Notes under the pieces: generated by a model
Databases searched by the model: none
What the model was told of the DNA's origin: nothing
What the model saw: the letters and a program-made list of their open reading frames with translations, nothing else
In this document: positions 43,991-55,471 of the stretch, one piece after another
Position numbering within the stretch: position 1 is the first letter of the stretch
How the letters are laid out: each line of letters begins with the position of its first letter
Translations under genes and position numbers: made by a program
Assembly (NCBI GenBank): GCA_949987695.1
Contig: OX465288.1
Span: 67,923,159 to 67,987,158 of the forward strand
DNA from: Merzomyia westermanni
Taxonomy: Eukaryota > Arthropoda > Insecta > Diptera > Tephritidae
DNA length: 64,000 nt
Direction of reading: 5' to 3'

Positions 43991-44733
43991 AAATAAATTA
44001 ATTTATCACTCAAACCTCATAACAGAAGTGTTTTTATTGAAAAAAATCAGCTGGCTTTTTAATACGAACTGAAAAGTACAGGGTGGCGCAAAAGTAATCC
44101 TCCTATCAGAAAATGCTATAAATTTTGCGATTGGCCCCTTAAGTCAGTTCTGTTTTGACATTTGTGTAGTAAACACATGCGAAATACACGTTAATAAACA
44201 ATGTTACACTACACTGCTCCATAACGCGGAATATTGCTGACTATTTATTTCGGTCGGTGAAAAACGGTTACTGCGCAAAAGTAATCCTCCTATCAGAAAA
44301 TGCTATAAATTTTGCGATTGGCCCCTAAAGTCAGTTCTGTTTTGACATTTGTGTAGCAAACACATGCGAAATACACGTTAACAAACAATGTTACACTACA
44401 CTGCTCCATAACGCGGAATATTGCTGACTATTTATTTGACCAATAATCGGTCGGGGACAAACGGTTACTGTGAATGGTGAGCGCTACAGAGCAATGATCA
44501 ACGAGTTTTTTTTGCCGCAACTTGATAAATTGGGATTGGAAAACATGTGGTTCCAACAAGACGGTGCAACAGCACACACTGCACGTGCCACAACCGATAT
44601 GCTGAACATCGGAAGCTTACTTTTGCGCCACCTGTTATTAAAATAGACCTACTTAAATTGGTATGCCATAATAGATCACAACTAGGTATATAATGTTGGC
44701 TTCCACCCGAACTTAGACTTCCATACTTGTTTT
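43991..44733. repeat. R1 fragment interrupted by a mariner-like element
   Basis: R1 sequence CCTCATAACAGAAGTG... AACTGAAAAGTA before the insert continues as TTAAAATAGACC after it and ends with CTTAGACTTCC near 44720. Confidence 0.75.
44079..44635 (+). mobile_element. Mariner-like deletion derivative with internal duplication
   Basis: TA at both sides (44077-44078, 44636-44637). Ends CAGGGTGGCGCAAAAGTAA and, reversed, ACAGGTGGCGCAAAAGTAA. A 190-base 5' segment (GCGCAAAAGTAATCCTCC...) is present twice in tandem. The 3' part encodes ENMWFQQDGATAHTARATTDM, a mariner-type second-aspartate block, in a short open stretch near 44470-44620. The transposase is otherwise deleted. Confidence 0.82.
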
Positions 44734-47199
44734 TGTTTGACTTGCTCCATAGTGGAATCACAAGGTGAAGCAAGCTGCCTACTCTAATTTCTCATTTGTT
44801 CTGTCATTTGGCTAAGTGAAAATGTAAAGTAAATGTTGTATCTGAAAACGTGTTGGTTTTTGCGTAAAATAGGTAGATTTTAGTACATGAATGTACTACT
44901 GTTTTAATTCTTGTTTTATATAAATATACCACGGTAAAATATTGTTTTTTGTTCTTGGAAGAAAAGTGCAGCAAAATTATATAGTGGAAGATATTTTCAG
45001 AAAATTTTTCCAAAATGCGATTACCAGACGTTATGCGATGAAATCAAAAAACTAAAGGTTTCTGAAAAGTTGTATAGAGTTTTCACCCGATACAGTAACT
45101 TACAGATCATTATAGTGAGGGCAGTGCAAATATGAAATACGATCGATTGTTTAAAAAAAACTTTATCTAGGCCTGTAGTAAAGGCCTAAATGGTGCACCA
45201 ATTCTGATACACATACAGCCAAGGACTGTCACTACGGTACACCCTAGCCTGAATCTTTAAGGATGCCATGATCATAAAACCAAAATTTCCAAACGATTAC
45301 AGCTCAACCATATATAAAAGGGCAGCGTTTGCCGAGGCACAGAAGTCTATCTTATAACTTTAAACGAGTTTTTCTTGTATGCAATTATTTGAGTAACCGA
45401 AATAAAAGCCCGTTTGCTGGTCGAAAGATGAATGGATTTGTTGTATATAGAAGTTGAAATTTACATTTACAACACATTTTAAATAAATATATTTGTGTAA
45501 AAAAATTCGTTAAAATAACAAAAATTATCAAACAACAATGCGTAAAATTAACATAACCTCAATTGACAATGTTACTCACAAAAATGTTGGATTTTGAGTT
45601 AGCTTTTAACGCACGGAATTTAATTTCGGTTGCTCTCATACAAGTTATATGAACATGAGAAACTTTTGACATAAAATTCACGCTGTGCGTTTATATATGG
45701 TTGAGCTCATGGCATAAAAAAGAAGGTAGTTCGGATATTTTTAACCATATACTGGGGAGTTTGCCAAATTGTTGTTTGTTTTAACGATACAAATATTATA
45801 CAATTTTTATTTCAACCTCTAAAAGAGGGGTGTGAAAGATCAAGGCTAATAGAACTGTATTTCTGTGTTTTAAAATTTGTTTTTATTAAGTACAAAATAT
45901 TTATGGGTGTAAGCCTTATAAAATATACTGGATATGTTGTGGCCACTTATTGAATCTCTTGCTGTAACCATAGTCCGCTCGGCTTTGTCTCATGTTACCA
46001 CGAAATGGGAAGTTTTAAGCAAGGTTACAAACAAAGCCCCTTGGTGGGATGAAACCAAGTAATTTCGGTGGATTGTTGTGTTTGTCGAGAAATAACACTA
46101 AATATTTGTTTACTGTCGGGATTATTGTGCCATAAACGGCGATGGTCAGTTGTAATGTAACTTCTTCAGGTGTGGTGACAAAGAGTATGTCTGAGGAATT
46201 GGTGGGAGAAAGTTGAAGGTTTCTGTCACTGAAGCAATGGTCTTTATCGTAACGCGCTACCGAAGACAAGATGCACCAGGGTATAGTGGTTCGGGATTTC
46301 AAATGAATAGGGGATGGTTAAGTCGGATAGAAAGGAACAATATTTCAAGAGTCTTTCTTGTCTTAATTATATGTTGGGGAGTCCTTTGGCTATGCCACTG
46401 CTGGCTGCGAACATATAATATCGGAACATTCAATAAGCTGACTACGAGCTGGGCCTCAATATTACAGAGGGAGATGTTGGTCTATATTATTTACCTTCTT
46501 TAGCAGGCCTTTCCTGGTTTGAATTGTGAAGCAGCTCTATCTGATTTTCATGTATTATCAGAATCATGAATGATATATCAAAAATGTATTCCTTGAGGGC
46601 CAGATCAATATCAAAATGTCTTTCCCGAAGACTATTTCTGTATTGCATAGGTATTTAGTTTGTTATTAAATTAAAATCTCATATTTTCTATTTGATACTT
46701 ATTTTTCCATAGCAAAAAGCAAGAGGGTTTCAGCCTACACAAAACTTTTCAATAATTTTACAAACCATTTTTTGATTTGTAAACAAACAAAACGACCCAA
46801 ACAAGATTTTTTAATGGAGCACAAAACTTTGTAATCCCTTTAAATGTCAGGTAGCTAACATGGCGACCAAAAATTGACAATGGAACTACATCCTTTTTTC
46901 AGCCATGGTTGAGCTGTTAGAAAATTATTCACTGCCAGAAATATCTTGTTCGGCAAACAAATATTTATAGAAAGAAATGAAGCGATGGTATGGGATGACA
47001 TGTTTCGAAGTCACCAACTTCTCATCAGACCCCTTCTCGGACACTGTGACGCGATCCCAAGTGTCTGCATCAAAGCCGCTGTTAGAATACTCAAACAACT
47101 AACCTATGGTGCCCTGTAGCGTTACGATGAATTTTTCCTCTAATGTGCCATTTTACTTTATTCCATTACATTCTTGGGTACATATATTTTACATGTTAA
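44734..47199. other. No gene recognised
   Basis: No conserved coding frame; 46015-46302 (minus) is open for 95 codons but matches nothing I know. One promoter-like segment is noted separately. Confidence 0.4.
45309..45420 (+). promoter_or_regulatory. Promoter-like segment, possible solo LTR
   Basis: TATATAAAAGGGCAGCG, then about 80 bases further a polyadenylation-like AATAAAAGCCCG. This spacing resembles the U3/R part of an LTR. No LTR ends or target duplication could be assigned. Confidence 0.3.
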
Positions 47200-47210
47200 C
47201 TAGCAAACCC

Positions 47211-47228
47211 GGCGAACTTCGTTTCGCC
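47211..47228 (-). terminator. 3' hairpin of Helitron 2
   Basis: GGCGAA-CTTCGT-TTCGCC on the plus strand, eleven bases from the terminal CTAG. It is the replication-termination hairpin expected of Helitrons. Confidence 0.85.
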
Positions 47229-47267
47229 ATCAGATGGTTTCGTTTTTTTTTAATGTTTCGTTTGGGG

Positions 47268-47745
47268 ATAAGTGAAGTGAACTTCAATGTACCGTCTCGT
47301 CCTTCAAGGCATTTTAAACCTCTAGTCTTAAAACAGTGCCGAACCAATTTTCAGTTAAATGAGCCTTTTCGCTGTTTTTGTCAAGATTATAACTCTCTTT
47401 CTGGTAGATTTGATATTTCAGACTCGCTTTTCAGCATAAAAAAATCAATTCTTTCTATCCTCAATTCATAGCTTCTAATTGTTTCTTATTCTTTGACTTC
47501 TATATTAACTTCTAACAATAATTTTATTCTGTTAACTAGTTATTTCTTAATGTATAATCTATCCTATATCTACTTTACTTAGCTGATGAGGTTTTCTCTG
47601 TAGCTGAGCAGTTTTAGATATCGACGATTAACAAACCAAAGCCTTTCAACGACTCGGCACGAACGAATAATCCGCGCGTTATGCGGACGCGCCCCTCGCG
47701 CCGGTCGGGCGGGATATGGTGGGTAATCCGTTGGGAATTATTATT
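47268..47745 (+). pseudogene. Non-LTR retrotransposon 3' end, copy 2, inside Helitron 2
   Basis: VNFNVPSRPSRHFKPLVLK and the rest match copy 1, including the 3' untranslated region to GGTGGGTAATCCGTT. Helitron sequence stops at CGTTTGGG and resumes as TTGGGAATT, so TTGGG is the likely target duplication. The breakpoint at the 5' side is almost the same as the best-matching part of copy 1. Confidence 0.75.
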
Positions 47746-47892
47746 ATTATATTTTTTTGTTTGTTTTATATTTGAAAAGGAAAAATTTTATTTCATTTCA
47801 CAACAGTAATGAATTCATTTCGATTACAAAAATGAAGTGTAGTTTAGTTGAATTTCTATAAGTAAAGAAATGAAAGTGAATCCAAAGTAAAT

Positions 47893-48489
47893 ACGTATAC
47901 GTGTCCGCAAATTATCCGTCCCATTGAAGTGCTCTTTGGTAAACCACATTTTTTGTTTTTTTGTCTGACGTTAACACAAACAAAGCGGATGGCTTCCCAA
48001 CTCGTGAGCACGCAACGTATAGCTGACCATGTTAAAAACAATGATTTTCTAAATTTATCCCGCAAACACTAAGCGATTGGCCTTGCGACTTGTTGATTGT
48101 CATTGCCAACGCAAGGTTAACCGGAAATAGCAATCGTTTGAAGTCAAAAGGAAGATCAGTCGGAATCATTGGTATTCGAGGAATACGTACATTTTCACCC
48201 GCGTACTTTCCGTTAATAATGGTTGCCTCAATCAAATTCGGCATACGTTTTTTCACCGTCGAGTACCGTTGCAAAGTAGCGGTGGATTCAAATTACGCAA
48301 TATCATAATAACTGAACCAACTTTGAGTTGCAAGTTATGTGGTGGAAATCCTGGTAACACCAGAGAGTTCAAAAACTCCGTTGGATAATTTACTACATCA
48401 TCGGGATTTGTTATGGAATCAACGGATTTGTATGTCACCAAATTGCCAGCGATTTTTGATTGAATGGTGAAATCCAGTGCGTGTACCCA
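47893..48489 (-). pseudogene. Helicase C-terminal part of Helitron 2
   Basis: Encodes (minus strand) VTYKSVDSITNPDDVVNYP, then IPTDLPFDFKRLLFPVNLA with MTINKSQGQSLSVCGINL, the SF1B (Pif1-type) motif V/VI region that contacts DNA and ATP. Two overlapping frames show a small shift near 48260. Close to the same region of Helitron 1. Confidence 0.82.
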
Positions 48490-48616
48490 GGCGATTCCAG
48501 GCAGACGTTGCCAGTAATTCCTCGTGGAACGCCTGCAGCTGAATTGAATGCTTGCCTGAAGGCATCACCTTTGTGGAATAACGTAAAAACATTATCGTTA
48601 ACCACTAATATGAGAG
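48490..48616 (+). pseudogene. Inverted helicase scrap
   Basis: Reads in the opposite direction to the rest of Helitron 2 and matches Helitron 1 at about 54326-54440 (GGCGATTCCAGGCAGACGTT), with TTTGTGGAAT added inside. The junction with the minus-strand part is at 48489/48490. Confidence 0.82.
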
Positions 48617-49185
48617 TTAAAGATATATAATTTTTGATCTTTTTGCAAAATACGATAATTTTTTGGCTTTTCGACTAAAAATTTGCAAGTTTGGGCAGGC
48701 TGGTGAATTTAACCTCAAAAGCACTATCCATATAATTTACACAATTCAATTTACCACCTTAAACAAAAATCTGCAAGTTTTTTTTACGCCACTTCCAAAA
48801 ATATTTAATTTTTGATCTCTTTGCAAAATACGACAATTTTTGATCTTTTTGACTAAAAATTTGCAAGTTTGGACAGACTGGTGAATTTAACCTCAAATGC
48901 ACTATCCATATAATTTACACAATTCAACTTACCACTTTAAACAAAAATTTTGCAAGTTTTTTTTATGCCACTTCCAAAGATATTTAATCTTTGATGTCTT
49001 TGCAAAATACGACAATTTTTGATCTTTTTGGCTAAAAATTTGCAAGTTTGGACAGACTGGTGAATTTAACCTCAAATGCACTATCCATATAATTTACACA
49101 ATTCAACTTACCACCTTAAACAAAAATATGCAAGTTTTTTTTTATGCCACTTCCAAAGATACATAATTTTTGATCTTTTTTTTTA
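48617..49185 (-). repeat. Tandem repeat of Helitron 2, about 175-base unit
   Basis: About three units of TAATTTTTGATCTTTTTGCA... GCCACTTCCAAAGATAT. The same unit, in the matching element orientation, precedes the coding region of Helitron 1 at 51170-51420. Confidence 0.88.
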
Positions 49186-49221
49186 ATATTATTGGCATAC
49201 AAATTTACATTTATGTACGTT

Positions 49222-49475
49222 TGCACCGCCCGCACTAATCAATCAACTGCTGCTGTGATAATCCAACTTTTATTAAATCATTATTCACGTGGCTGACCTT
49301 AAAATTATACGTGCTTAAGTACTTTTTTAGCGATGAACCTTTCAGGTACATCGAGCGCACGATTTTACTTCGGCAAACTCGAAGCGTCGGCGTGGAGAAA
49401 AAGTATTTAAGCAAAGTGTTGGATTATAACAGCAGCAGTTGATTGATTAGTGCGGCCGGTCAACCACCACCGTAC
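49222..49475. repeat. Inverted repeat inside Helitron 2
   Basis: CACTAATCAATCAACTGCTG at the left and CAGCAGTTGATTGATTAGTG at the right form arms of about 45 bases around a 150-base loop. One arm alone occurs at 51070-51120 in Helitron 1. Confidence 0.8.
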
Positions 49476-49924
49476 AAATGTACATACATGTAAATTTGTA
49501 TACCAATAAAATGCAATGCCTGCTTACAACAACCACCGATGAGTATTTATGTATGTTTGTTATTGGGATAACATACAGGCATACATACAATATTTACACC
49601 TAATGCTGGTATACCTCTACTGCTGTGTTAACTTGCACAATACGCGAATTGTTTTGATGGTTTCCAATTGATCTGTTAGGAAACGAATAACTTCAACCTC
49701 AATTTCACAGTGAACACAATACCGGTTTTAATTTTGCGTTTGAAAGAACGGGCCTACAATGAAAAAGGTCACATAAAATGTAAAAAATGATTCCCCCTAT
49801 TTTCTTGCTTTTCTTTTGAAATTTTTCCTGAATTTTGTTTGCTATAAACCTCACGGCGCCCGAGACTTTTCCAACGAATGCAAAATCATTGAAATCGGTT
49901 CATGCGTTCTTGAGATATAGCGTC

Positions 49925-50365
49925 AGGAAGGGTCACCCCTGGTCCACATTTTTGGCGATATCTCGTAAACGGGGTAGCATAGGGTCCTGAAAATCACCTC
50001 TATTTTAAACACTCATCAACACCTTTTATTCGATACCCATATCGTATAAACACCTTCCAGGGTCACCCCTGGTCCACATTTTGGTCGATATCTCGGAAAA
50101 CGGGTCGCAAAGGGTCTTGAAAATCACCTCTTTTTTAAATACTCACCAACACCTTTTATTTGATACCCATTTTGTAGAAAACCCGTCTGGTGTCACACCT
50201 GGTTCATATTTCGGGAAATACCTCGAATACGGGGTGTTATATGGGACTAAAAACTACACCATGTTCAAGCACTCGTCCATACCTTTCATTTGATACCCAT
50301 ATCGTACGAACCCGTTATAGGGTTACCCTGGTCCACATTTTGTGGAATATCTCCAAAACCTTCCC
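49925..50365 (-). repeat. Tandem repeat near the 5' end of Helitron 2
   Basis: Three to four diverged units of about 115 bases, each with GGTCACCCCTGGTCCACATT, a GATATCTCG phrase and TTTGATACCCAT. Absent from Helitron 1. Confidence 0.8.
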
Positions 50366-50518
50366 AGTTTCTTATACTTTTTTTGGCCACAAGCCATGTC
50401 GGGCTCAATCGAAAACTACGTGCAAAATTTCATTCAATTTGGTCCAGCCGTTCTGGAGTTATAGCGTCAGGGAGGAAAACGCGACTTATTTTTATATAAT
50501 AGATGCAAGGAAAGTGGA

Positions 50519-50772
50519 ATGTTCTTTGGAGTGTTCATGTAACATGTATTTATTATGTTTTAGAAGTTTGTCGGTTAGTTTCGGTTTCGTAGGCATTGCG
50601 AAGTATCTTCTTTGGAGTGTTCATGTAACATGTATTATGTTTTAGAAGTTAGTCGGTTAGTTTCGGTTTCGTAGGCATTGCGAAGTATCTTCTTTGGAGT
50701 GTTCATGTAACATGTATTATGTTTTAGAAGTTAGTCGGTTAGTTTCGGTTTCGTAGGCATTGCGAAGTATCT
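50519..50772. repeat. 82-base tandem repeat between the two Helitrons
   Basis: Three units, each TCTTTGGAGTGTTCATGTAA... GCATTGCGAAGTA; the first is a few bases longer. The right end of the array abuts the 5' end of Helitron 1. Confidence 0.9.
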
Positions 50773-51436
50773 TCTATTATATAAAAATAAGTCGCGTTTT
50801 CCTCCCTGACGCTATATCTCAAGAACGCACGAACCGATTTCAATGATTTTACATTCGTTGGAAAAGTATCGGTCGCCGTGAGGCTTATAGCAAACAAAAT
50901 TCAGGAAAAATTTCAAAAGAAAAGCAGGAAAATAGGGGAAATTATTTTTTACATACAGCGCCATTAATTTTATGTGACATTTTTTATTATACGCACGTTC
51001 TTTCAAACGCAAAACTAAAACCGGTATCCTAATAATAATGATTTAATAAAAGTGGATAAAAAGTATTTAAGCAAAGTGTTGGATTCTCACAGCAGCAGTT
51101 GATTGATTAGTGCGGGCGGTACAAACGTACATAAATGTAAATTTGTATGCCAATAATATTAAAAAAAAAGATAAAAAGTGGCATAAAAAAAAACTTACAA
51201 ATTTTTGTTTAAGGTGGTAAGTTGAATTGTGTAAATTATATGGATAGTGCATTTGAGGTTAAATTCACCAGTCTGTCCAAACTTGCAAAATTTTTAGTCG
51301 AAAAGCCAAGAAATTATCGTATTTTGCAAAAAGATCAAAAATTATATATCTTTGGAAGTGGCATAAAAAAAACTTGCAAATTTTTTTTTAAGGTGGTAAG
51401 TTGAATTGTAAATTCACCATCTGTCCATAGTCCAAA

Positions 51437-51955
51437 ATGCCCAGAGGACGACGTGCGAACATCGGCCACCGCGCACGGCATGCATTCCAGCAACAAGTAT
51501 ATTCCCGGAACTTAAGTGAAGAAAGACAAAATATAATAAGAGAAAATGACCGATTGAGACAACGCGTGAGCACACGAAGATCATTGGCATCATACAATCG
51601 CTTGGCATTCCAATACGATCCCGCTACGAACTACAGTGATGATGAAAATTTAGATATTGGACCAATGACGACTGTAGGCCGATATTGCAATGCGTTAAAG
51701 TTCAAAAGAGAAACGGATGGATTGTGCTGCGCAAATGGAAGAGTCAAACTGGAGCCATTACTTACACCACCACAGCCACTGAAAGCATTGTTCAATGGAA
51801 GTGATCCTGATTCCAACCATTTTCTTCAACACATCCTTGAATACAATAACTGCTTTCGCAAGACTTCATTTGGAGCTAATATCATTCGAGAAGACGGATA
51901 CGACATCACGTTGAAGATGGTCGATCCAATTACAGGTACAATATTAACACACTAA
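51437..51955 (+). pseudogene. N-terminal region of Helitron 1 RepHel
   Basis: From MPRGRRANIGHRARHAFQQQ, basic and likely DNA-contacting, to a central CNALKFKRETDGLCCANGRV, a cysteine-containing block common to Helitron N-terminal regions, then LFNGSDPDSNHFLQHILEYN. The frame ends after DPITGTILTH; a short noncoding-looking stretch of about 75 bases (51956-52030) separates it from the rest, perhaps an intron or a broken frame. Confidence 0.82.
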
Positions 51956-52075
51956 TTATTGCTATTATTGGGTTCCATTAACAATCCATTTAATTTTGCA
52001 TATCAATGAACAAAAATCTAAGCGCAATAATTTACTATGCCTATCGTATTATGATTCGTACACATGAGGACAATC

Positions 52076-52856
52076 TCATCCGTGCCGTCGCCTATTCCAG
52101 CAATTCGCTGTCGATATGTATGTCAAAGTCGAGACCGAACATTTAGCTTTCATCCGATTCAATCAGCCAAAGCTACGATCTGAGGACTATATACACTTGC
52201 GTGATGCTATTCATTCAGATGGTAATGTTCAGAATATTGGACGTCTGACGATTCTCCCACCACCTTATATCGGAAGCCCACGCCACATGCACGAATACGC
52301 TCAAGACGCTATGGCGTACGTGCGAAATTATGGAACCCCGGGTTTATTTATTACGTTCACATGCAATCCGAAGTGGACGGAAATTGAACGTGAGTTGGAC
52401 CCGGGTCAACAACCGCAAGATCGCCATGACATAATCGCCAGAGTTTTTCAGCAAAAACTTAAGGTTATGATTGCTGTGCTTACTAAGTATCGAGTTTTTG
52501 ATGACACACGTTGTTATATGTACTCTGTGGAATGGCAAAAGCGTGGACTACCGCATGCTCATATCCTAATTTGGTTGCTGAACAAATTACATTCAAATGA
52601 AGTGGATGACATCATATCAGTTGAAATTCCTGATCCAGTCAATGATCTCCATCTACACGACATTGTGAGGACACAGATGGTGCATGGACCGTGCGGTGCA
52701 TTAAATCCATTACCGCCTTGCATGGCTGATGGAAAGTGCACAAAACGATATCCGCGACCGTTAGTTGCTGAAATGCACACAGGGAACGATGGATATCCAA
52801 TTTATCGTCGGCGTTCAAAAGAAGATAATGGTCGAACTATCAAAGTTAAAGTTTAA
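52076..52856 (+). pseudogene. Rep (HUH nuclease) domain of Helitron 1, first part
   Basis: Rolling-circle initiator that nicks and joins DNA strands. LFITFTCNPKW is followed by the HUH motif in GLPHAHILIW (histidines at 52554-52562), then a MVHGPCGALNP cysteine/histidine block and GKCTKRYPR. The 5' portion (to 52116) is in another frame. A TAA at 52854 interrupts the frame just before the catalytic tyrosine part. Confidence 0.88.
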
Positions 52857-53465
52857 AATCAAGAGATCGAAATCGGAAATGAATTCATTGTACCATATTG
52901 CCCGCTGCTATCACGAATTTTCAAAGCACATGTGAACGTTGAAAGTTGTCATTCGGCCAAATCAGTCAAATATTTGTGCAAGTACGTCACAAAAGGCAGC
53001 GACATGGCTGTGTTTGGTATTGCGTCGGAAAATGCGAATGACGAGATTAGCAACTTCCAAATGGTCAGTTACGTCAGTACTAATGAAGCAATGTGGCGAT
53101 TATCGTTATTTCAAATTCATGAAAGATATCCCACAGTTGTACATTTAGCAGTGCATTGGGGAAATGGACAAAGAGTTTACTTCACTGAGGCTAATGCGGC
53201 ACAACGAGCTGAGAGACCACCATCGACAACATTGACTAGCTTCTTTGCAATGTGTGAAGCAGATCCATTCGCAGCGACGCTGATGTACGTTGAAATGCCC
53301 AAGTATTACACTTGGAATCAATCAGCAAAGAAATGTCAACGTCGCAAACAAGGAACCCCAGTTTCAGGTTGGCCACAGGTGTTTTCCACTGATGCGCTAG
53401 GTCGCATGTATACTGTTCATCCTACAAATTATGTGAATGTTTTTATTTGCGACTGCTGTTGGTAA
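52857..53465 (+). pseudogene. Rep domain of Helitron 1, tyrosine part and linker
   Basis: Contains SVKYLCKYVTKGSD, whose two tyrosines (52971-52973 and 52983-52985) are the expected pair of catalytic residues in Y2-type HUH enzymes. The following residues (RYPTVVHLAVHWGNGQRVYF) belong to the linker before the helicase. A frameshift occurs near 53450. Confidence 0.88.
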
Positions 53466-54218
53466 ATGTATGTGGACCAAAATCATTTGCGCATTTGAAA
53501 ACTGTGAATGGAAGCATGTCAACTATTGGGTTTACTGGAGAACGATTCTCATTGGGATTTAACACTTGCGGATTCAGTTGTTTCATCAAATGCGTACCAA
53601 ATAAGAACGCTGTTCCCAATAATCATCACCACATGTTTCCCTTCACAACCAATTCAGTTATGGAACAATACAAAGACGACATATGTGAAGATATCTTGAA
53701 TCGCTTGCGCATTCAAACGAAAAATCCCGACATGCAAATAACCGATGAAATTTACAATGAAGGATTGATTCTGATTGAGGAGCAATGCTTGAATATTGCA
53801 AACAATCTACTGATTCAAGTAGGAATTATTGCGCCAAATCGATCGATGCACGATGGATTCAACCAAGAATTTAATCGAGAGCAGCAATACAATGTTGATA
53901 CAGCAAAAACAAGTATACGAAACATTAATGCAAGCGGTGCACAATAATACTGGTGGTCTATTCTTCCTGGACTCACCCGGAGGAACAGGGAAAACATTTG
54001 TACTTTCATTGATTTTGGCCACTGTTCGATCAAGATGTGACACAGCTTTGGCGTTAGCATCATCTGGAATTGCGGCGGCTCTTCTAGATGGCGATCGTAC
54101 TGCACATTCTGCACTGAAGTTGCCACTCAATTTAAACATAGTTGATACCCTAGCATGCAATATTTCCCGATCCAGTGCAATGGGAAAATTGTTGATGCAA
54201 TGCAAGCTAATTGTTTGA
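53447..54218 (+). pseudogene. Helicase of Helitron 1, ATP-binding part
   Basis: A linker (INASGAQ end) shifts into a second frame at about 53830-53940, then LDSPGGTGKTFVLSLI carries the Walker A loop (GGTGKT at 53979-53996). SSGIAAALLDGDRTAHSALKLP is the next SF1B motif. The frame ends in TGA at 54216-54218, in the middle of what should be the Walker B box, so no active helicase can be made. Confidence 0.88.
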
Positions 54219-55160
54219 AATGAGTGCAAAATGGCAAATAAGAAATCACTTGAAGCACTTAACTCTACACTGAAGGATCTTCGGCGAAATAACAACATCT
54301 TTGGCGGCTTGATGATATTGTTGGCAGGCGATTTCAGGCAGACGTTGCCAGTAATTCATCGTGGAACGCCTGCAGCTGAATTGAATGCTTGCCTGAAGGC
54401 ATCACCTAACGTAAAAACATTATCGTTAACCACTAATATGAGCGTTCAACTTCAAAATGATCAGAATGCTGCACAATTTTCAAAACAATTGTTAGCTGTT
54501 GGAAATGGAAAAGTCCCAGTTGATGCGACGACTGGATTAATTACTCTTACCAACGACTTTTGCCGATTTGTAGACTCTCAATCAGCTCTTATTGAAAATG
54601 TTTTCCCGAACATTAGTGAGAATTATCAGAATTATGCTTGGTTAAGTCAACGAGCAATTCTGTCCGCAAAGAATAATGAGGTACACGCACTGAATTTCAC
54701 CATTCAATCAAAAATGGCAATTTGGTGACATACAAATCCGTTGATTCCATAACAAATCCCGATGATGTAGTAAATTATCCAACGGAGTTTTTGAACTCTC
54801 TGGTGTTACCAGGATTTCCATCACATAACTTGCAACTCAAAGTTGGTTCAGTTATTATGATATTGCGTAATTTGAATCCACTGCGACTTTGATTGAGGCA
54901 ACCATTATTAACGGAAAGTTCGCGGGTGAAAATGTATGTATTCCTCGAATACCAATGATTCCGACTGATCTTCCTTTTGACTTCAAACGATTGCAATTTC
55001 CGGTTAACCTTGCGTTCGCAATGACAATCAACAAGTCGCAAGGCCAATCGCTTAGTGTTTGCGGGATAAATTTAGAAAATCATTGTTTTTAACATGGTCA
55101 GCTATACGTTGCGTGTTCACGAGTTGGGAAGCCATCCGCTTTGTTTGTGTTAACGTCAGA
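54219..55160 (+). pseudogene. Helicase of Helitron 1, C-terminal part
   Basis: KKSLEALNSTLKDLRRNNN and LLAGDFRQTLPVI (motif III) open this part, followed by a middle region with YAWLSQRAILSAKN, then in a new frame IPTDLPFDFKRLQFPVNLA and MTINKSQGQSLSVCGINLEN. Frame changes at about 54728 and 54890 and a stop at 55090 are present. The final HGQLYVACSRVGKPSA is readable after the stop. Confidence 0.85.
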
Positions 55161-55442
55161 CAAAAAAACAAAAAATGTGGTTTACCAAAGAGCACTTCAA
55201 TGAGACGGATAATTTGCCAACGCGTACAACGCTTCGATTCAGTATTTACTTTGGATTTACTTTCATTTTTTTACTTATAGAAATTCAACTAAATTACACT
55301 TCATTTTTGTAATCGAAATGAATTCATTTCTGTTGTGAAATGAAATAAAATTTTTCCTTTTCAAATATAAAACAAAAAAAAAATTGTCTTCATCTTTTAA
55401 TTCCCAAACGAAATATTAAAAAAAAAAGCGAACCCATCTGAT

Positions 55443-55460
55443 GGCGAAACGAAGTTCGCC
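55443..55460 (+). terminator. 3' hairpin of Helitron 1
   Basis: GGCGAA-ACGAAG-TTCGCC, seven bases before the terminal CTAG; same as in Helitron 2. Confidence 0.87.
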
Positions 55461-55471
55461 CGGTTTGCTAG

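Larger units (their letters stand above)
47200..50503 (-). mobile_element. Helitron 2, rearranged, minus strand
   Basis: The 5' end TCTATTATATAAAAATAAG (reverse complement, ending at 50503) is preceded by A. The 3' end, a GGCGAA/TTCGCC hairpin and CTAG, is followed by T. This is the A-T insertion signature of Helitrons. Inside are only a helicase 3' part, an inverted helicase scrap and noncoding tandem repeats. Rep coding is missing, so it is non-autonomous. Confidence 0.88.
50773..55471 (+). mobile_element. Helitron 1, near full length, plus strand
   Basis: Begins TCTATTATATAAAAATAAG and ends with a hairpin and CTAG followed by T. Rep nuclease and Pif1-type helicase coding are in the expected order, with several stops and shifts. 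The 5' flank base is T, not the usual A. Confidence 0.9.

Noticed and set aside
46015..46503. Overlapping frames of about 95 codons on both strands
   Set aside because: Neither has a recognised domain nor a repeat partner; there is not enough to call a gene.
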